From assembly GCA_021772075.1 (NCBI GenBank), contig JAETNQ010000017.1:1-64000 (forward strand): a stretch of 64,000 nt of DNA. The letters run 5' to 3'. The translations under genes were made by a program, and so were the position numbers. Under the pieces are notes generated by a model. It searched no databases, had not been told where the DNA came from, and was given only the letters and a program-made list of their open reading frames with translations. This stretch comes from Lachnospiraceae bacterium. GTDB taxonomy: Bacteria; Bacillota; Clostridia; Lachnospirales; Lachnospiraceae. Shown piece after piece: positions 36,279 through 46,070 of this stretch. Numbering within the stretch: the first letter of the stretch is position 1; each line of letters starts with the position of its first letter.

Positions 36279-37089
36279 CAGATTGAAATTACTTTCTTCA
36301 CCCTATATCGTTTGGGCGGTCATTTTTATTATCGTCCCTCTGGGAATGGTATTCTATTACGGCCTGACGGATAAAACAGGGGCATTTACTTTGGAAAATG
36401 TCATGGCGGTAATGAGCGAGGAACATGCCAAGGCTTTATGGATATCCCTTGGATTATCCCTGCTCAGCACGGCGGTCTGCTTTTTTCTTGCCTATCCGCT
36501 GGCTATGATACTCGCCCACATGAATGTGAACCAGCATAGTTTTATCGTATTGATTTTCATCCTTCCCATGTGGATGAATTTTTTGCTGCGCACTCTGGCA
36601 TGGCAGACGCTGTTGGAAAAAACAGGAGCGATCAATAACCTTCTCTCCTTTTTCCATCTGCCCCCGCTCAATATTATCAATACGCCCTATGCGATTGTTC
36701 TTGGCATGGTATATAACTTTCTGCCTTTTATGGTACTGCCCATTTATAATGCTCTTGTTAAAATTGACCCCAATGTAGTAAATGCGGCAAAAGACTTGGG
36801 CGCAAACCCTATACAGACCTTTTTTAAGATCACCCTCCCGCTGTCCATACCGGGCATTATCAGCGGGATTACCATGGTATTCATTCCCGCCCTCACCACC
36901 TTTGTTATCAGCAAATTACTGGGCGGAAGCAAAATACTTCTGATCGGCAACGTGATTGAAGAGGAATTTACCCAAGCGGGCAACTGGCATCTGGGCAGCG
37001 GCCTTTCCATTGTTTTAATGATTTTTATTCTTATTAATATGGCGGCTTCTGCTATTTTCGATAAGGATGGGGAAGGAGGCCTTTTATGA
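36268..37089 (+). CDS. potB: Spermidine/putrescine ABC transporter permease PotB
   Basis: A 273-residue permease with six transmembrane helices. The EAA loop is [22 protein letters not shown] (split here at the conserved Gly) and contacts PotA. The frame opens with TTG at 36268, nine bases after GGAGG inside potA; no ATG fits as well, so a TTG start is likely. It overlaps potC by 4 nt. Confidence 0.93.
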   Translation: MKNSRLKLLSSPYIVWAVIFIIVPLGMVFYYGLTDKTGAFTLENVMAVMSEEHAKALWISLGLSLLSTAVCFFLAYPLAMILAHMNVNQHSFIVLIFILPMWMNFLLRTLAWQTLLEKTGAINNLLSFFHLPPLNIINTPYAIVLGMVYNFLPFMVLPIYNALVKIDPNVVNAAKDLGANPIQTFFKITLPLSIPGIISGITMVFIPALTTFVISKLLGGSKILLIGNVIEEEFTQAGNWHLGSGLSIVLMIFILINMAASAIFDKDGEGGLL

Positions 37090-37868
37090 TAAAAACCACG
37101 GCAAAAAAAATATATATTGTACTGATATTTATTTTTCTTTATGCACCCATCGCGACGCTGATGGTATTTTCCTTCAACAAAAGCCGTACGCGGGCAAAAT
37201 GGGGCGGATTTACCTTTCAATGGTATCTGTCGCTTCTGGGCAACAGGGAAATTATGCAGGCTCTATGGAACACGCTTTTTATCGCCCTTGTCTCTTCCCT
37301 TTCCGCCGTCGTAATCGGAACAGTGGCATGTATCGCGATCAATAACATGAACAAGCGCAGACGCGCCGTAATTCTGGGCATCACCAATATACCGATGCTG
37401 AATGCGGACATCGTCACAGGTATCTCGCTGATGCTTCTTTTCATCAGCCTTGGATTTAAGTTTGGTTTGGGTACCATTCTCTTGTCCCATATCACTTTTA
37501 ATATCCCTTACGTTATCCTGTGCGTCATGCCGCGGATGAAGCAGCTCAACCCAAGCACATATGAGGCTGCCCTGGATCTGGGGGCTTCCCCTGTCCTTGC
37601 CTTTTTCAAAGTGGTGTTTCCGGATATCCTTCCCGGTGTATTGTCGGGCTTCCTGATGGCCTTTACGATGTCTCTGGACGATTTTATCATCACTCACTTT
37701 ACAAAAGGAGCCGGAGTAGATACCTTATCCACTAAGATCTATACCGAAGTAAAGAAAGGCATAAAGCCGGAAATGTACGCTCTTTCCACTATTATTTTTG
37801 TCACGGTGCTGCTTCTTCTGTTTCTTGTCAATAAAGCGCCGAAGGAAAAAAACGAAAGGAGAATTTGA
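37086..37868 (+). CDS. potC: Spermidine/putrescine ABC transporter permease PotC
   Basis: A 260-residue permease with six transmembrane helices. The EAA loop is at DLGASPVLAFFKVVFPDILPG (about 165-185). ATG 37086 overlaps the potB stop (ATGA) with GGAGG upstream. It forms the membrane channel with PotB. The gene ends one base before potD's ATG. Confidence 0.94.
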   Translation: MIKTTAKKIYIVLIFIFLYAPIATLMVFSFNKSRTRAKWGGFTFQWYLSLLGNREIMQALWNTLFIALVSSLSAVVIGTVACIAINNMNKRRRAVILGITNIPMLNADIVTGISLMLLFISLGFKFGLGTILLSHITFNIPYVILCVMPRMKQLNPSTYEAALDLGASPVLAFFKVVFPDILPGVLSGFLMAFTMSLDDFIITHFTKGAGVDTLSTKIYTEVKKGIKPEMYALSTIIFVTVLLLLFLVNKAPKEKNERRI

Positions 37869-37869
37869 G

Positions 37870-38928
37870 ATGAAAAAAATATTTCTTTTATTCATATGTT
37901 CGGCCATCCTCTTATCCCTGGCGGGCTGCGGCAGCTCATCTTCCGGGGAGAACGGAGAAGTTATCGTCTATAATTGGGGGGAATACCTCGATCCGGAAGC
38001 AATCCGCCTCTTTGAAGAGGAGACGGGAATCAAGGTAATCTATGATGAATTTGAAACCAATGAAATCATGTATCCCAAAGTAGAGGCAGGGGCGACGGAA
38101 TATGATGTCATCTGCCCCTCCGACTACATGATCCAGAAAATGCTGGAAAACGATTTGTTGGCGGAACTGGATTTCAACAACATTCCCAATGCAAAAGCCA
38201 ACATCGGCGTTCCCTATTGGGAGCAATCCAAAGAATTCGATCCGGAAAACAAATATTCCGTTCCGTACTGCTGGGGAACCGTGGGAATCCTTTACAACAA
38301 GACTATGGTGGACGGAACCATCGACAGCTGGAGCGTTTTATGGGATGAAAAGTATAAAGACAATATTTTGATGCAGGACTCTGTCCGCGATGCTTTCATG
38401 GTCGGCTTGAAGCTGAACGGCTTTTCCATGAACTCCACCGACGCCGGGGAACTGGAAACGGCCAAGAATTCCCTGATTCAGCAAAAACCTCTTGTCCAGG
38501 CATACGTGGTGGACCAGGTACGGGATAAAATGATCGGCAACGAAGCGGCTATCGGCGTAATCTATTCCGGCGAGGCAATCTACACCCAAAGGGAAAATCC
38601 GGATCTGGAATATGTGATTCCAAAAGAAGGAACCAATATATGGATCGATTCCTGGGTCATTCCCAAAAATGCCCCCAACAAAGAAAACGGCGAAAAATTC
38701 ATTGACTTCATGTGCCGGCCGGAAATCGCCCTTATAAACTTTGAATATATTACCTATTCCACGCCCAACGATGCAGCCAGAGAGTTAATCGAAGACGATG
38801 ATATCCGCAACTCATCCATCGCCTTCCCCGACCTCTCCCAATACCAGAACCTGGAAACTTTCCAATATTTAGGAGAAGAGGCTGACCGGCTTTATAATGA
38901 CCTCTGGAAGGAAATAAAATCTGAATAA
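37870..38928 (+). CDS. potD: Spermidine/putrescine-binding lipoprotein PotD
   Basis: A 352-residue extracellular substrate-binding protein. The signal peptide ends in lipobox LAGC (Cys ~20), so it is lipid-anchored. The mature part begins EVIVYNWGEYLDPE and includes YDVICPSDYMI and WIDSWVIPKNAPN, typical of PotD/PotF with aromatic and acidic residues lining a polyamine site. AAAGGAG precedes ATG 37870. Last gene of the operon, convergent with proA. Confidence 0.95.
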   Translation: MKKIFLLFICSAILLSLAGCGSSSSGENGEVIVYNWGEYLDPEAIRLFEEETGIKVIYDEFETNEIMYPKVEAGATEYDVICPSDYMIQKMLENDLLAELDFNNIPNAKANIGVPYWEQSKEFDPENKYSVPYCWGTVGILYNKTMVDGTIDSWSVLWDEKYKDNILMQDSVRDAFMVGLKLNGFSMNSTDAGELETAKNSLIQQKPLVQAYVVDQVRDKMIGNEAAIGVIYSGEAIYTQRENPDLEYVIPKEGTNIWIDSWVIPKNAPNKENGEKFIDFMCRPEIALINFEYITYSTPNDAARELIEDDDIRNSSIAFPDLSQYQNLETFQYLGEEADRLYNDLWKEIKSE

Positions 38929-38970
38929 ATAATAGGCATGCCCTTCCACATTCTATGCGAGCGCCTTATC

Positions 38971-40215
38971 TCATGGACGTACCTGTCCCGTACCTTCGAT
39001 CGTATACTTATAGGAAGTTAATTCCTTCAGCCCCATAGGCCCTCTGGCATGCATCTTTTGAGTGCTGATTCCGATCTCGGCTCCAAATCCGAATTCAAAA
39101 CCATCCGTAAATCGGGTGGAAGCGTTGGCATAGACACAGGCGGCATCCACCTCGTTTAAGAACTTCCGGGCATTTTCCTCATTTTCTGTAAGTATAGTCT
39201 CGGAATGCCTCGTACTGTACTGGTTGATATGGGCAATGGCCTCGTCGATATTGCTTACTATTTTGATGGACAGGATATAATCCAGATATTCTTTTCCATA
39301 GTCTTCTTCCGTAGCCGCCAACGCATCCCCGATCACATCGCATACTTCTTCGTCCCCGCGCATTTCTACATTTTTTTCCCTCAAAGCCTGCGCCAGTTTC
39401 GAGAGAAAACTATCTTTCAGAGCCCGGTGGATCACCAAAGACTCGCAAGCATTGCAAACGCCGATGCGCTGTGTTTTAGCATTAATAATGATCGGAAGCG
39501 CTTTATCCAGATCGGCATATTCGTCCACATAAATATGACAATTTCCTGTTCCTGTTTCGATGACGGGGATCGTGCTGTTTTCCACTACGCTGCGGATCAG
39601 TCCTGCGCCTCCTCTCGGAATCAGCACATCTACATATTGATCCAGCTTCATGAACCGGGAAGTAACTTCCCTGTCCGTAGTCTCTATCATCTGGATAGCA
39701 TCCGCATTCACGCCGCATTCCTCCAGAACCCTTCGAATGGAATCCGTAATCGCTTTGTTCGACTGAAGCGCATCGCTTCCTCCCTTTAAGATCACCGCAT
39801 TGCCCGATTGAAAGCAAAGACCGAAAGCATCGGCTGTCACATTGGGCCTGGATTCATAAATAATGCCGATGACTCCGAAGGGCACTCTCTTTTTCGTGAT
39901 CTTCAGGCCATTCGGCCGGGTAAAAGTATCCAATACTTCCCCCACCGGATCTTCCAATTCCGCTATCTGCCTCAAGCCTTCCGCCATAGACTGTATTCTT
40001 TCTTCTGTCAGACGCAGACGGTCGATCATGCCCGGATGCATTCCGCTTTCTTCCCCCCGTCCGATATCCTTCGCATTTTCCTTAAGAATTTCTTTCGCAT
40101 CTCCGATTAATCCTTCTGCCACTGCTTCCAATACTTGGCGCTTTTTTTTCGAAGACAATTTCTGCAGCTCATATTTCGCCGACACCGCTCTTTCTCCCAT
40201 TCTATTCAACTCCAT
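38971..40215 (-). CDS. proA: Glutamate-5-semialdehyde dehydrogenase (gamma-glutamyl phosphate reductase)
   Basis: A 414-residue aldehyde-dehydrogenase-superfamily enzyme of proline synthesis. The nucleotide-binding part has [17 protein letters not shown], and the catalytic cysteine lies in [17 protein letters not shown]-like segment [11 protein letters not shown] and the C-terminal [14 protein letters not shown] are characteristic. proB is not next to it, which is unusual since proBA often form an operon. It follows 5-formyl-THF cyclo-ligase by 20 nt. Confidence 0.95.
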   Translation of the reverse strand: MELNRMGERAVSAKYELQKLSSKKKRQVLEAVAEGLIGDAKEILKENAKDIGRGEESGMHPGMIDRLRLTEERIQSMAEGLRQIAELEDPVGEVLDTFTRPNGLKITKKRVPFGVIGIIYESRPNVTADAFGLCFQSGNAVILKGGSDALQSNKAITDSIRRVLEECGVNADAIQMIETTDREVTSRFMKLDQYVDVLIPRGGAGLIRSVVENSTIPVIETGTGNCHIYVDEYADLDKALPIIINAKTQRIGVCNACESLVIHRALKDSFLSKLAQALREKNVEMRGDEEVCDVIGDALAATEEDYGKEYLDYILSIKIVSNIDEAIAHINQYSTRHSETILTENEENARKFLNEVDAACVYANASTRFTDGFEFGFGAEIGISTQKMHARGPMGLKELTSYKYTIEGTGQVRP

Positions 40216-40234
40216 AGCAGTCTCCTTTCCCGAC

Positions 40235-40831
40235 TCAATCTTGGTAGATCCTTTTCTCCGTAATCACCATGTCCGTTTTTTTATCGTAAACATCCACAGG
40301 AATCTTTTCCTTCATCTGGCACTCAAAACATAGCCCGATCGTTTTTAATTGGAAAGCCCGATCTCCATTCCCTTTTAAAATAAAATCGAGATATTTATCA
40401 TAGTACCCTTTTCCATAACCCATTCGATGACACTTCCTATCAAAAACGCTGCCTGGCATGACCATCAGACAGCGGCCAAACAAAGATTCATCCGCAGAAA
40501 ACAGATTCTCCTCCTTCACCGACGGTTCCCTGATCTTGGCATATCCTTCCTCCAGTTCGTCCGGGGATAGAATACGGTAAAAATTCATCCATTCTCCTTC
40601 GACTTTTGGGCAATATACTTTTTTTCCGTCCAGCAAGGCTTTCCTGATCAGCTCCCCGGTGTCCACTTCGCTTCGGAAATTCACATAAGCCAGCACTATG
40701 CCGGCCGCCAGATACCACTGGGTTTGGAACAGCTTTTCCATAATATCGGCACTTTTCCTTCTTCGCTCTTCTTTTGGCATCCTTTCCCTGAGTGCCAGAA
40801 TCTGCCGTCTAATGGGTTCCTTTTTTTCCAT
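40235..40831 (-). CDS. 5-formyltetrahydrofolate cyclo-ligase
   Basis: A 198-residue enzyme converting 5-formyl-THF to 5,10-methenyl-THF with [14 protein letters not shown] at the N-terminus, [27 protein letters not shown] (diagnostic, split at residues around 130-155) and the final TEKRIY are typical. I start at ATG 40831, nine bases after GGGAGAG. It overlaps the end of the DUF896 gene. It feeds the one-carbon pool used by PurN in the same window. Confidence 0.93.
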   Translation of the reverse strand: MEKKEPIRRQILALRERMPKEERRRKSADIMEKLFQTQWYLAAGIVLAYVNFRSEVDTGELIRKALLDGKKVYCPKVEGEWMNFYRILSPDELEEGYAKIREPSVKEENLFSADESLFGRCLMVMPGSVFDRKCHRMGYGKGYYDKYLDFILKGNGDRAFQLKTIGLCFECQMKEKIPVDVYDKKTDMVITEKRIYQD

Positions 40832-41045
40832 ATTTCTCTCCCAGATTGGTAATCGATCCATCCTTTTCCTGGATATCTATATGATCCAGCTGCCCTCTGA
40901 GATTCGCGCGCATATTGGCAATATACTCGCTCCTCAGAGCCGCTTGTTCTTTTTTTTCTGCTTCCGTCAATCCCTCTGCTTTTGACTTATGGTATAATTC
41001 ATTAATCCTCGCTATTTTTTCTTCCATCCCGTTCCTATTACTCAT
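40809..41045 (-). CDS. DUF896 family protein (YnzC-like)
   Basis: A 78-residue soluble helical protein. The segment ARINELYHKSKAEGLTEAE followed by LRSEYIANMRANLRGQLDHI is the hallmark of DUF896. ATG 41045 is preceded by GAGG at six bases; a shorter start at 41027 is possible. Bacillus YnzC is an SOS-linked protein of uncertain role. The gene overlaps the 5-FCL start by 23 nt. Confidence 0.9.
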   Translation of the reverse strand: MSNRNGMEEKIARINELYHKSKAEGLTEAEKKEQAALRSEYIANMRANLRGQLDHIDIQEKDGSITNLGEKYGKKGTH

Positions 41046-41076
41046 TATTTTCCTCATTTCCGAACTTTTTCAATCT

Positions 41077-41598
41077 CTAAGCCGTATCCGTCCCTTTCTT
41101 CTCCGCCAGTCTCAATACCGAAATGATCGGAACAATTAATATTCCACAGAAAAAGTTACTGATCCCATGAATGCAATCCCAAGGCAGTCCTGCCGCAATC
41201 CAGGCCATCATTCCTTGAAAGTTCAGACCATAAAGGAGTGCCTGCGCCGGAGCATATAAAGTTCCGAACAGAAAACCGTGAGCCGCGCATAATGCCATAT
41301 ATACGAAAGGTTTTGCCTTCCTGGATATATTCTGCGGAAGCATCATGACTGCCCCCCAAAGAACTGCCCATATATATAAATAAGGGATCCACCACGTCGC
41401 AAATCCACAAAAAATGCCATTCAATATGACATAGGTATAGATTGGATACAAGGCTTTTTTCCTATAAACCACCGTATATGCGATCGTAAACACACCGAGC
41501 AGATGAATGTTCGGGGCAAATTCCATCACAGCCTTTGAAGCATACATGACAGCTCCAAGCATTGCGAATACAACGGTTTCCCTGACAGCAAGCTTCAT
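41077..41598 (-). CDS. ECF transporter substrate-binding (S) component
   Basis: A 173-residue integral membrane protein with about six hydrophobic helices. It begins MKLAVRETVVFAMLGAVMYA, the Arg and Ala-rich first helix typical of ECF S components, and contains Trp/Tyr-rich loops (ATWWIPYLYIWAVLW). Group II S components share an energising module encoded elsewhere; none is in the window. Two bases separate it from the DUF4430 lipoprotein gene, so they are coupled, suggesting the lipoprotein delivers the ligand. The ligand is likely a vitamin-type compound, not identified. Confidence 0.75.
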   Translation of the reverse strand: MKLAVRETVVFAMLGAVMYASKAVMEFAPNIHLLGVFTIAYTVVYRKKALYPIYTYVILNGIFCGFATWWIPYLYIWAVLWGAVMMLPQNISRKAKPFVYMALCAAHGFLFGTLYAPAQALLYGLNFQGMMAWIAAGLPWDCIHGISNFFCGILIVPIISVLRLAEKKGTDTA

Positions 41599-41600
41599 AC

Positions 41601-42080
41601 TTATTCCATTCTGAAGGAGTAAATTTCTCCCTCCTTAATCTCAGTAACATCCACTCCGGTCTGCGCATATTCATCATTAATATAAAATGCCCAATACTTT
41701 CCATCCGTATCATAATCAGCAGTTACGCCGTTGACAGTCTTTACATAAAGCCCGTATTCGCTTTCTTCCCCGGCAATCAACCCGACCTCTTCCAGAGCTT
41801 CCCCCACCGTTTCCTTATCCGTATGGATCTCAAACTCCGTTTCATCACCATCCTGTCCCGTCACGGTAAATACAAACTCCCTGCTTCCTTCTCCCAGGAC
41901 TCCGCCGTCTAACGGAGCGCTTTCACCCGCTTCTACAGTCTCCTGCGCCGTTTCTGCCTTCGCATCTCCCGGCTGCTTCTGACAGCCCGTAATAAAAAAT
42001 GTCAGGGAAAATACCGCGCAAAGAACAGCCAGCGATATTCCTTTCCTATCCTTTTTGCAAAAGGTATACTTTTTCTTCAT
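41601..42080 (-). CDS. DUF4430-domain lipoprotein
   Basis: A 159-residue surface protein. A basic N-terminus and hydrophobic helix end in a lipobox (ITGC at about 32). After an acidic linker the C-terminal ~90 residues (VFTVTGQDGDETEFEI to EGEIYSFRME) match DUF4430, the domain also found as the beta domain of transcobalamin/intrinsic factor. GKYWAFYINDEYAQTGVD is the most typical segment. First gene of a unit with an ECF S component immediately downstream and its own promoter (42136-42164). A role in ligand capture for that transporter is inferred. Confidence 0.82.
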   Translation of the reverse strand: MKKKYTFCKKDRKGISLAVLCAVFSLTFFITGCQKQPGDAKAETAQETVEAGESAPLDGGVLGEGSREFVFTVTGQDGDETEFEIHTDKETVGEALEEVGLIAGEESEYGLYVKTVNGVTADYDTDGKYWAFYINDEYAQTGVDVTEIKEGEIYSFRME

Positions 42081-42135
42081 AATCCAACACTCCTCATCTT
42101 TTCCTTTTTAATATCTTTATCGCCATACTTAAAAA

Positions 42136-42164
42136 AGTATAATATCTCTTATCCGTTCCGTCAA
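42136..42164 (-). promoter_or_regulatory. Promoter of the DUF4430-ECF-DUF896-5FCL-proA unit
   Basis: Minus-strand TTGACG (42159-42164), 17-nt spacer, TATACT (42136-42141). Only about 50 nt remain before the first ATG, so there is no room for a cobalamin riboswitch. Confidence 0.8.
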
Positions 42165-42170
42165 GATACG

Positions 42171-42209
42171 AACAAACGCCGCCACGCTCCGCGAGCCGGC
42201 TTATTGTAA
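42171..42209. repeat. Interspersed hairpin element, copy B
   Basis: Matches 33 of 39 bases of 5851-5889. The core pairs GCCG with CGGC where copy A has GCTG with CAGC, and a second pair changes from T-A to C-G. The inner CGC-GNA-GCG hairpin is kept. It lies between the terminator of the MCP gene (42211-42243) and the -35 of the next unit. Confidence 0.6.
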
Positions 42210-42210
42210 C

Positions 42211-42243
42211 GAAAGGCCGGGCATATTCCAACCCGGCCTTTCC
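42211..42243 (-). terminator. Terminator at the end of the chemosensory cluster
   Basis: On the minus strand GGAAAGGCCGGG pairs with CCCGGCCTTTCG over a 10-nt loop. It begins about 17 nt after the stop of the last MCP gene. The T run is short (TTTCGTT). Confidence 0.75.
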
Positions 42244-42259
42244 TTATGTTCTTTTCCAA

Positions 42260-44029
42260 TTAATATTTTCCTAAGTCGATATCCATGACTTCCATCGGTT
42301 CCGGAACCGAGCCGCCGGCAGCAAAACTGCCGGTGTTTACTGCCATATTGGCATATTCACCACGAAGCCTGAATTTCGAAACAAGACCTTTCATGATCTC
42401 CGCCTGGTGGGAAAGCTCCGCACTGGCTGCTGCGCTTTCTTCCGATGTAGCCGAATTCGTCTGTACTACGTCGGAAATCTGATCCACGCCTACCGTTACT
42501 TGTTCTACCGCGCCCGCCTGCTCTTCGGCTGCATCCGCAATCTTATCCACAGTAGCGGCAGCAATACGAACTTCCTCCACTACTTTCTTCAGGGAATCTG
42601 CAGTTGCTCCGGCAAGATCCTTTCCTCTTGCTACCGCTTCGAGGGATCCTTCGATCAAAGCAGCCGTGTCGTTGGAAGCTACGGAACTCTTATTTGCCAG
42701 ACTGCGCACTTCTTCCGCAACCACGGCAAAGCCCTTGCCGGCTTCTCCTGCGCGCGCTGCTTCTACTGCCGCGTTCAAAGCAAGAATATTGGTCTGGAAG
42801 GAAATATCCTCGATCGTTTTGATAATCTTCCCGATTTCATCAGAAGTACGGGTAATTTCTTCCATAGCAGCCATCATATCACGCATCTGGCTATTGCATT
42901 CTTCTACCACGTCCCCTGCCATACTCGTTTGATTTCTTGCATTTCTTGCATTTTCTGCCGTATCTTTCACCTGCTGGGAGATGCCTGCGATCGTCGCCGC
43001 CAATTCTTCTACTGCTGCCGCCTGTTCCGTTGCACCCTGTGCAAGAGCCTGGGCTCCGCTGGATACCTGTTCCGATCCTGAAGCCACCTGGTCGGCACTT
43101 GTATTGATCTGACCCATTGTGGAACTCAAATCACGGTTTAATTTCCTGATTGCCAAGAGTAACCCCTGCAAATTTCCTACATAACGTTCTTCCGCCTGCG
43201 TCCTTACATCAAAATTGCCATCCGCCATTTCCTGCAGAAGCCTGGAAGCATCGGCGATTACCTCTTCCAAAATAGAACTCATATTCTTAAATGCATTCGC
43301 CAAACTTCCCAATTCATCCCTAGACTGATAAGTTACCTCAATATCAAAATCACCTTCCACGATCTGCCCTGCCGCTTTTTCCAATTGATGGAGCGGGCGC
43401 GTAATTGCCCTTGTCAGATAAACGGAAAGAAGAATCGTGAGGATCAGCGCTCCTCCGGCAAGCCCTAATTCTTCAAAAATCAATTGCTTCTGCATCGAAA
43501 CCGTACTCAGATAATCGCTTTCTGCTCCGCTTGCCGCCGCATCGCTGATAGCAATCAAATTATTTACCGCCTCTTCTACCAAAGGCTGATATTCATCTAA
43601 CAGCTTCTCCTCTGCCGCTTCTATATCCGTCTTGGAAAGTTCAAGAACTTCCTCCTGCATTGCTACCGCATTGGTAATATTCTTTTCAAACTCATTCAGC
43701 AGCGCCTCTTCTCCATTGAAATTCGTATGAAGCCATGTTGCGTTTTCGCTCATCAGTTTTAATTCCTTCTCCATATCCGCCAAATATTCCGCATTCTTTG
43801 CTTCATCGCTCTCAAGCATTGTAAAGGAAATATCCTTTACAATAATCTGTAAACCGCGGCGCATATTCATCACACGGTTCGTTATCTGATAGCCGACATT
43901 ATAAAACTCCGAATATTTATCCGCATTCTGCCTCAGCCCCGTAACTGCCAGCACCACCGTCGTGCAGAACAATATGATAATTATCATAAATGTCAATAAT
44001 AACTTTTTCCAAATTTTCATGTTTTTCAT
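42260..44029 (-). CDS. Methyl-accepting chemotaxis protein
   Basis: A 589-residue receptor. First transmembrane helix at about 8-30, an extracellular four-helix-bundle sensor (about 31-190), second helix (about 195-215), HAMP (about 215-270) and a long cytoplasmic signalling coiled coil. The hairpin tip contains [27 protein letters not shown] (split at residues about 420-445). No CheR-binding pentapeptide at the C-terminus. I prefer ATG 44029 over a GTG at 44038 because the AAAGGA site is too close to the latter. Last gene of the chemosensory cluster. Confidence 0.93.
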   Translation of the reverse strand: MKNMKIWKKLLLTFMIIIILFCTTVVLAVTGLRQNADKYSEFYNVGYQITNRVMNMRRGLQIIVKDISFTMLESDEAKNAEYLADMEKELKLMSENATWLHTNFNGEEALLNEFEKNITNAVAMQEEVLELSKTDIEAAEEKLLDEYQPLVEEAVNNLIAISDAAASGAESDYLSTVSMQKQLIFEELGLAGGALILTILLSVYLTRAITRPLHQLEKAAGQIVEGDFDIEVTYQSRDELGSLANAFKNMSSILEEVIADASRLLQEMADGNFDVRTQAEERYVGNLQGLLLAIRKLNRDLSSTMGQINTSADQVASGSEQVSSGAQALAQGATEQAAAVEELAATIAGISQQVKDTAENARNARNQTSMAGDVVEECNSQMRDMMAAMEEITRTSDEIGKIIKTIEDISFQTNILALNAAVEAARAGEAGKGFAVVAEEVRSLANKSSVASNDTAALIEGSLEAVARGKDLAGATADSLKKVVEEVRIAAATVDKIADAAEEQAGAVEQVTVGVDQISDVVQTNSATSEESAAASAELSHQAEIMKGLVSKFRLRGEYANMAVNTGSFAAGGSVPEPMEVMDIDLGKY

Positions 44030-44149
44030 TTTATCCACATTCCTTTCACCAGGCCGCTCTATCTATGCATAGATTTGATGTGCCGCCCGCTTTTTCGCTT
44101 ATTTTTTACATTTTTATATGTTCCATCTGATACCCTTCATCTTAGCCTG

Positions 44150-45505
44150 CTAATACTTTCCAAAACCATCCCCCAAAGAAATAATCTGCTCATTATCATT
44201 AGCCATTGGAGATGTATAATCCATTCCACGGGCGGAAGATACACCAGAACCGTTCCCAAGATTATAGCTGGAAAGAAGATCATGCATTCTCGTTGCCAGA
44301 TTGGATAATTCTTCGCTGGCTGCCGCACATTCTTCGCTGGTAGCGGAAGTAGTCTGTACGACCTGCGATACCTGATTGATCGCCTGGTTGATCTGAAATA
44401 CCGCAGTCGCCTGGTAATTGGAGGATTCCGCGATTCCATTGATAATCTTTTCACTCTGCTGTACTACCCCGGTAATCGTTTCCAAGGCTTTGGCCGTATC
44501 ATCGGCAAGTCTGGAACCGGCGCTTACCTTTTCAATAGAATCCTCGATCAGTTCTGCTGTCTCGGAAGCCGCCGCCGCGCTCTTCGCCGCCAGGCTCCTT
44601 ACTTCTTCCGCAACAACGGCAAAACCTTTTCCTGCCTCCCCTGCCCTTGCTGCTTCCACCGCTGCATTCAAAGCAAGAATATTGGTCTGAAAAGCAATAT
44701 CATCGATCACTTTAATTATTTTTGAAATACTTTCCGATGCCTTGTTAATGTCCTCCATCGCTGTCATCATATCATGCATCTGGGCATTGCCGTATTTCAC
44801 GTCCTTGATCGCCTGTACCACAAGTTCTGCGGCAGAATTCGCTTCTTCCGCATTTTGACGCGTTTTCTCTGCGATTTCATCAATGGATGCCGTGATCTGC
44901 TGGATCGCGCTCGCCTGTTCGGTGGAACCCTGCGCCAAAGACTGGCTTGCGCCCGCTACCTGTGAGGAGTTGGTCGTCACCTGATTCCCAACTTCTTTTA
45001 TATTGCTAAGTATATGAAAATTGTCTTCCACAAGTTGTTTTAAGGAATTGCCAAGCAGATCTTCCGGAGATTTTGGATTTACGGTAATCGTCAGATTCCC
45101 GTGGGCTACTTCTTCCGCAATCTCTGCCTGATATTTAATGTTATCGATAACTGCTTTGTATTCATCTACCAATGCGCCGAATTCATCATTACGGTATTTT
45201 ACAAGTTCCACATCCACATGTCCTTGGGCTATTTCTTTTGCCGCGGCAGAAAGCTGACTCACTGATTTTTCGATAATCTTGATCAGCGCAGATGCAATCG
45301 CCACTGAAATTACAATAGAAACTACAGCCAGACCAAGCGTAAGAAGATTCACAAATATTTTAAACTCATTTGCCTTCACCGGATCCGTAATTGAAGCAGC
45401 TATCTTTGTCGTAACATTGCTTACGATCATATTAGCAAGCGTAAGTAATATCGGAATTAAAAATCCTACAACTAACTTTGTCTTCATTTTCATATTCTGT
45501 ATCAT
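44150..45505 (-). CDS. Methyl-accepting chemotaxis protein with short periplasmic loop
   Basis: About 451 residues from ATG 45505 (GAGGG upstream; 45526 is an alternative that overlaps cheW). Two transmembrane helices at about 8-28 and 46-68 enclose only a ~17-residue external loop, so there is no extracellular sensor domain. A HAMP follows, then the signalling domain with the conserved hairpin ([20 protein letters not shown] region). It probably senses membrane, cytoplasmic or CheW-array inputs. It follows cheW directly, indicating it is the core receptor of this system. Confidence 0.93.
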   Translation of the reverse strand: MIQNMKMKTKLVVGFLIPILLTLANMIVSNVTTKIAASITDPVKANEFKIFVNLLTLGLAVVSIVISVAIASALIKIIEKSVSQLSAAAKEIAQGHVDVELVKYRNDEFGALVDEYKAVIDNIKYQAEIAEEVAHGNLTITVNPKSPEDLLGNSLKQLVEDNFHILSNIKEVGNQVTTNSSQVAGASQSLAQGSTEQASAIQQITASIDEIAEKTRQNAEEANSAAELVVQAIKDVKYGNAQMHDMMTAMEDINKASESISKIIKVIDDIAFQTNILALNAAVEAARAGEAGKGFAVVAEEVRSLAAKSAAAASETAELIEDSIEKVSAGSRLADDTAKALETITGVVQQSEKIINGIAESSNYQATAVFQINQAINQVSQVVQTTSATSEECAAASEELSNLATRMHDLLSSYNLGNGSGVSSARGMDYTSPMANDNEQIISLGDGFGKY

Positions 45506-45512
45506 TTTACCC

Positions 45513-46049
45513 TCACTCTCCCTCAACCATCAATTCGTTTGTCCTCTCAGCCGCCGGCGGCTCCTCATCGTTTAACAGCCTTTCCGGATCTAAAAGCAAT
45601 TTGACCGTATCCCCTACTTTACCGATCCCGTACACATACTTGTTCTGCCCTCTGTCAACCCTGCTGATCGACGGCGGCGGCAGGATATTCTCCTCCTGAA
45701 TCTCCACTACCTCCGCGATTTTCTCCACGATCAGACCTACTACCGTAGATTTCACATCTACTACAATAATACACGTCCTGTCATCATACTCAAAAGGCTC
45801 CTGGTTAAAACGTTTGTGGACATCAATCACCGGAATAATCTTTCCTCTCAGATTAATCAGACCCATGATATAATCTTCTGTTTCAGGAACCGGCGTAATT
45901 TCCTGAAATCCAATAATTTCGTTTACATACTGGATTTTCAGCCCGTAATACTCCTCTCCGGATTTAAATGTCATATACTTTCCTTTTTGGGTATCATGTT
46001 CATCTGTCACAGCCACAGATTCCTCTATCGGCTTGCTTATTTCATCCAT
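45513..46049 (-). CDS. cheW: Chemotaxis coupling protein CheW
   Basis: A 178-residue scaffold linking receptors to CheA. The two SH3-like subdomains are visible in [18 protein letters not shown] and [19 protein letters not shown], plus [14 protein letters not shown]. It has short acidic extensions at both ends. 21 nt after cheA and overlapping or adjacent to the MCP gene. Confidence 0.95.
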   Translation of the reverse strand: MDEISKPIEESVAVTDEHDTQKGKYMTFKSGEEYYGLKIQYVNEIIGFQEITPVPETEDYIMGLINLRGKIIPVIDVHKRFNQEPFEYDDRTCIIVVDVKSTVVGLIVEKIAEVVEIQEENILPPPSISRVDRGQNKYVYGIGKVGDTVKLLLDPERLLNDEEPPAAERTNELMVEGE

Positions 46050-46070
46050 AGGATACTCCTTTCCTCTATT

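Noticed and set aside
42081-42259. Cobalamin riboswitch in front of the DUF4430 gene
   Set aside because: Promoter-to-start distance is only about 50 nt, and the region upstream is the terminator and repeat element.
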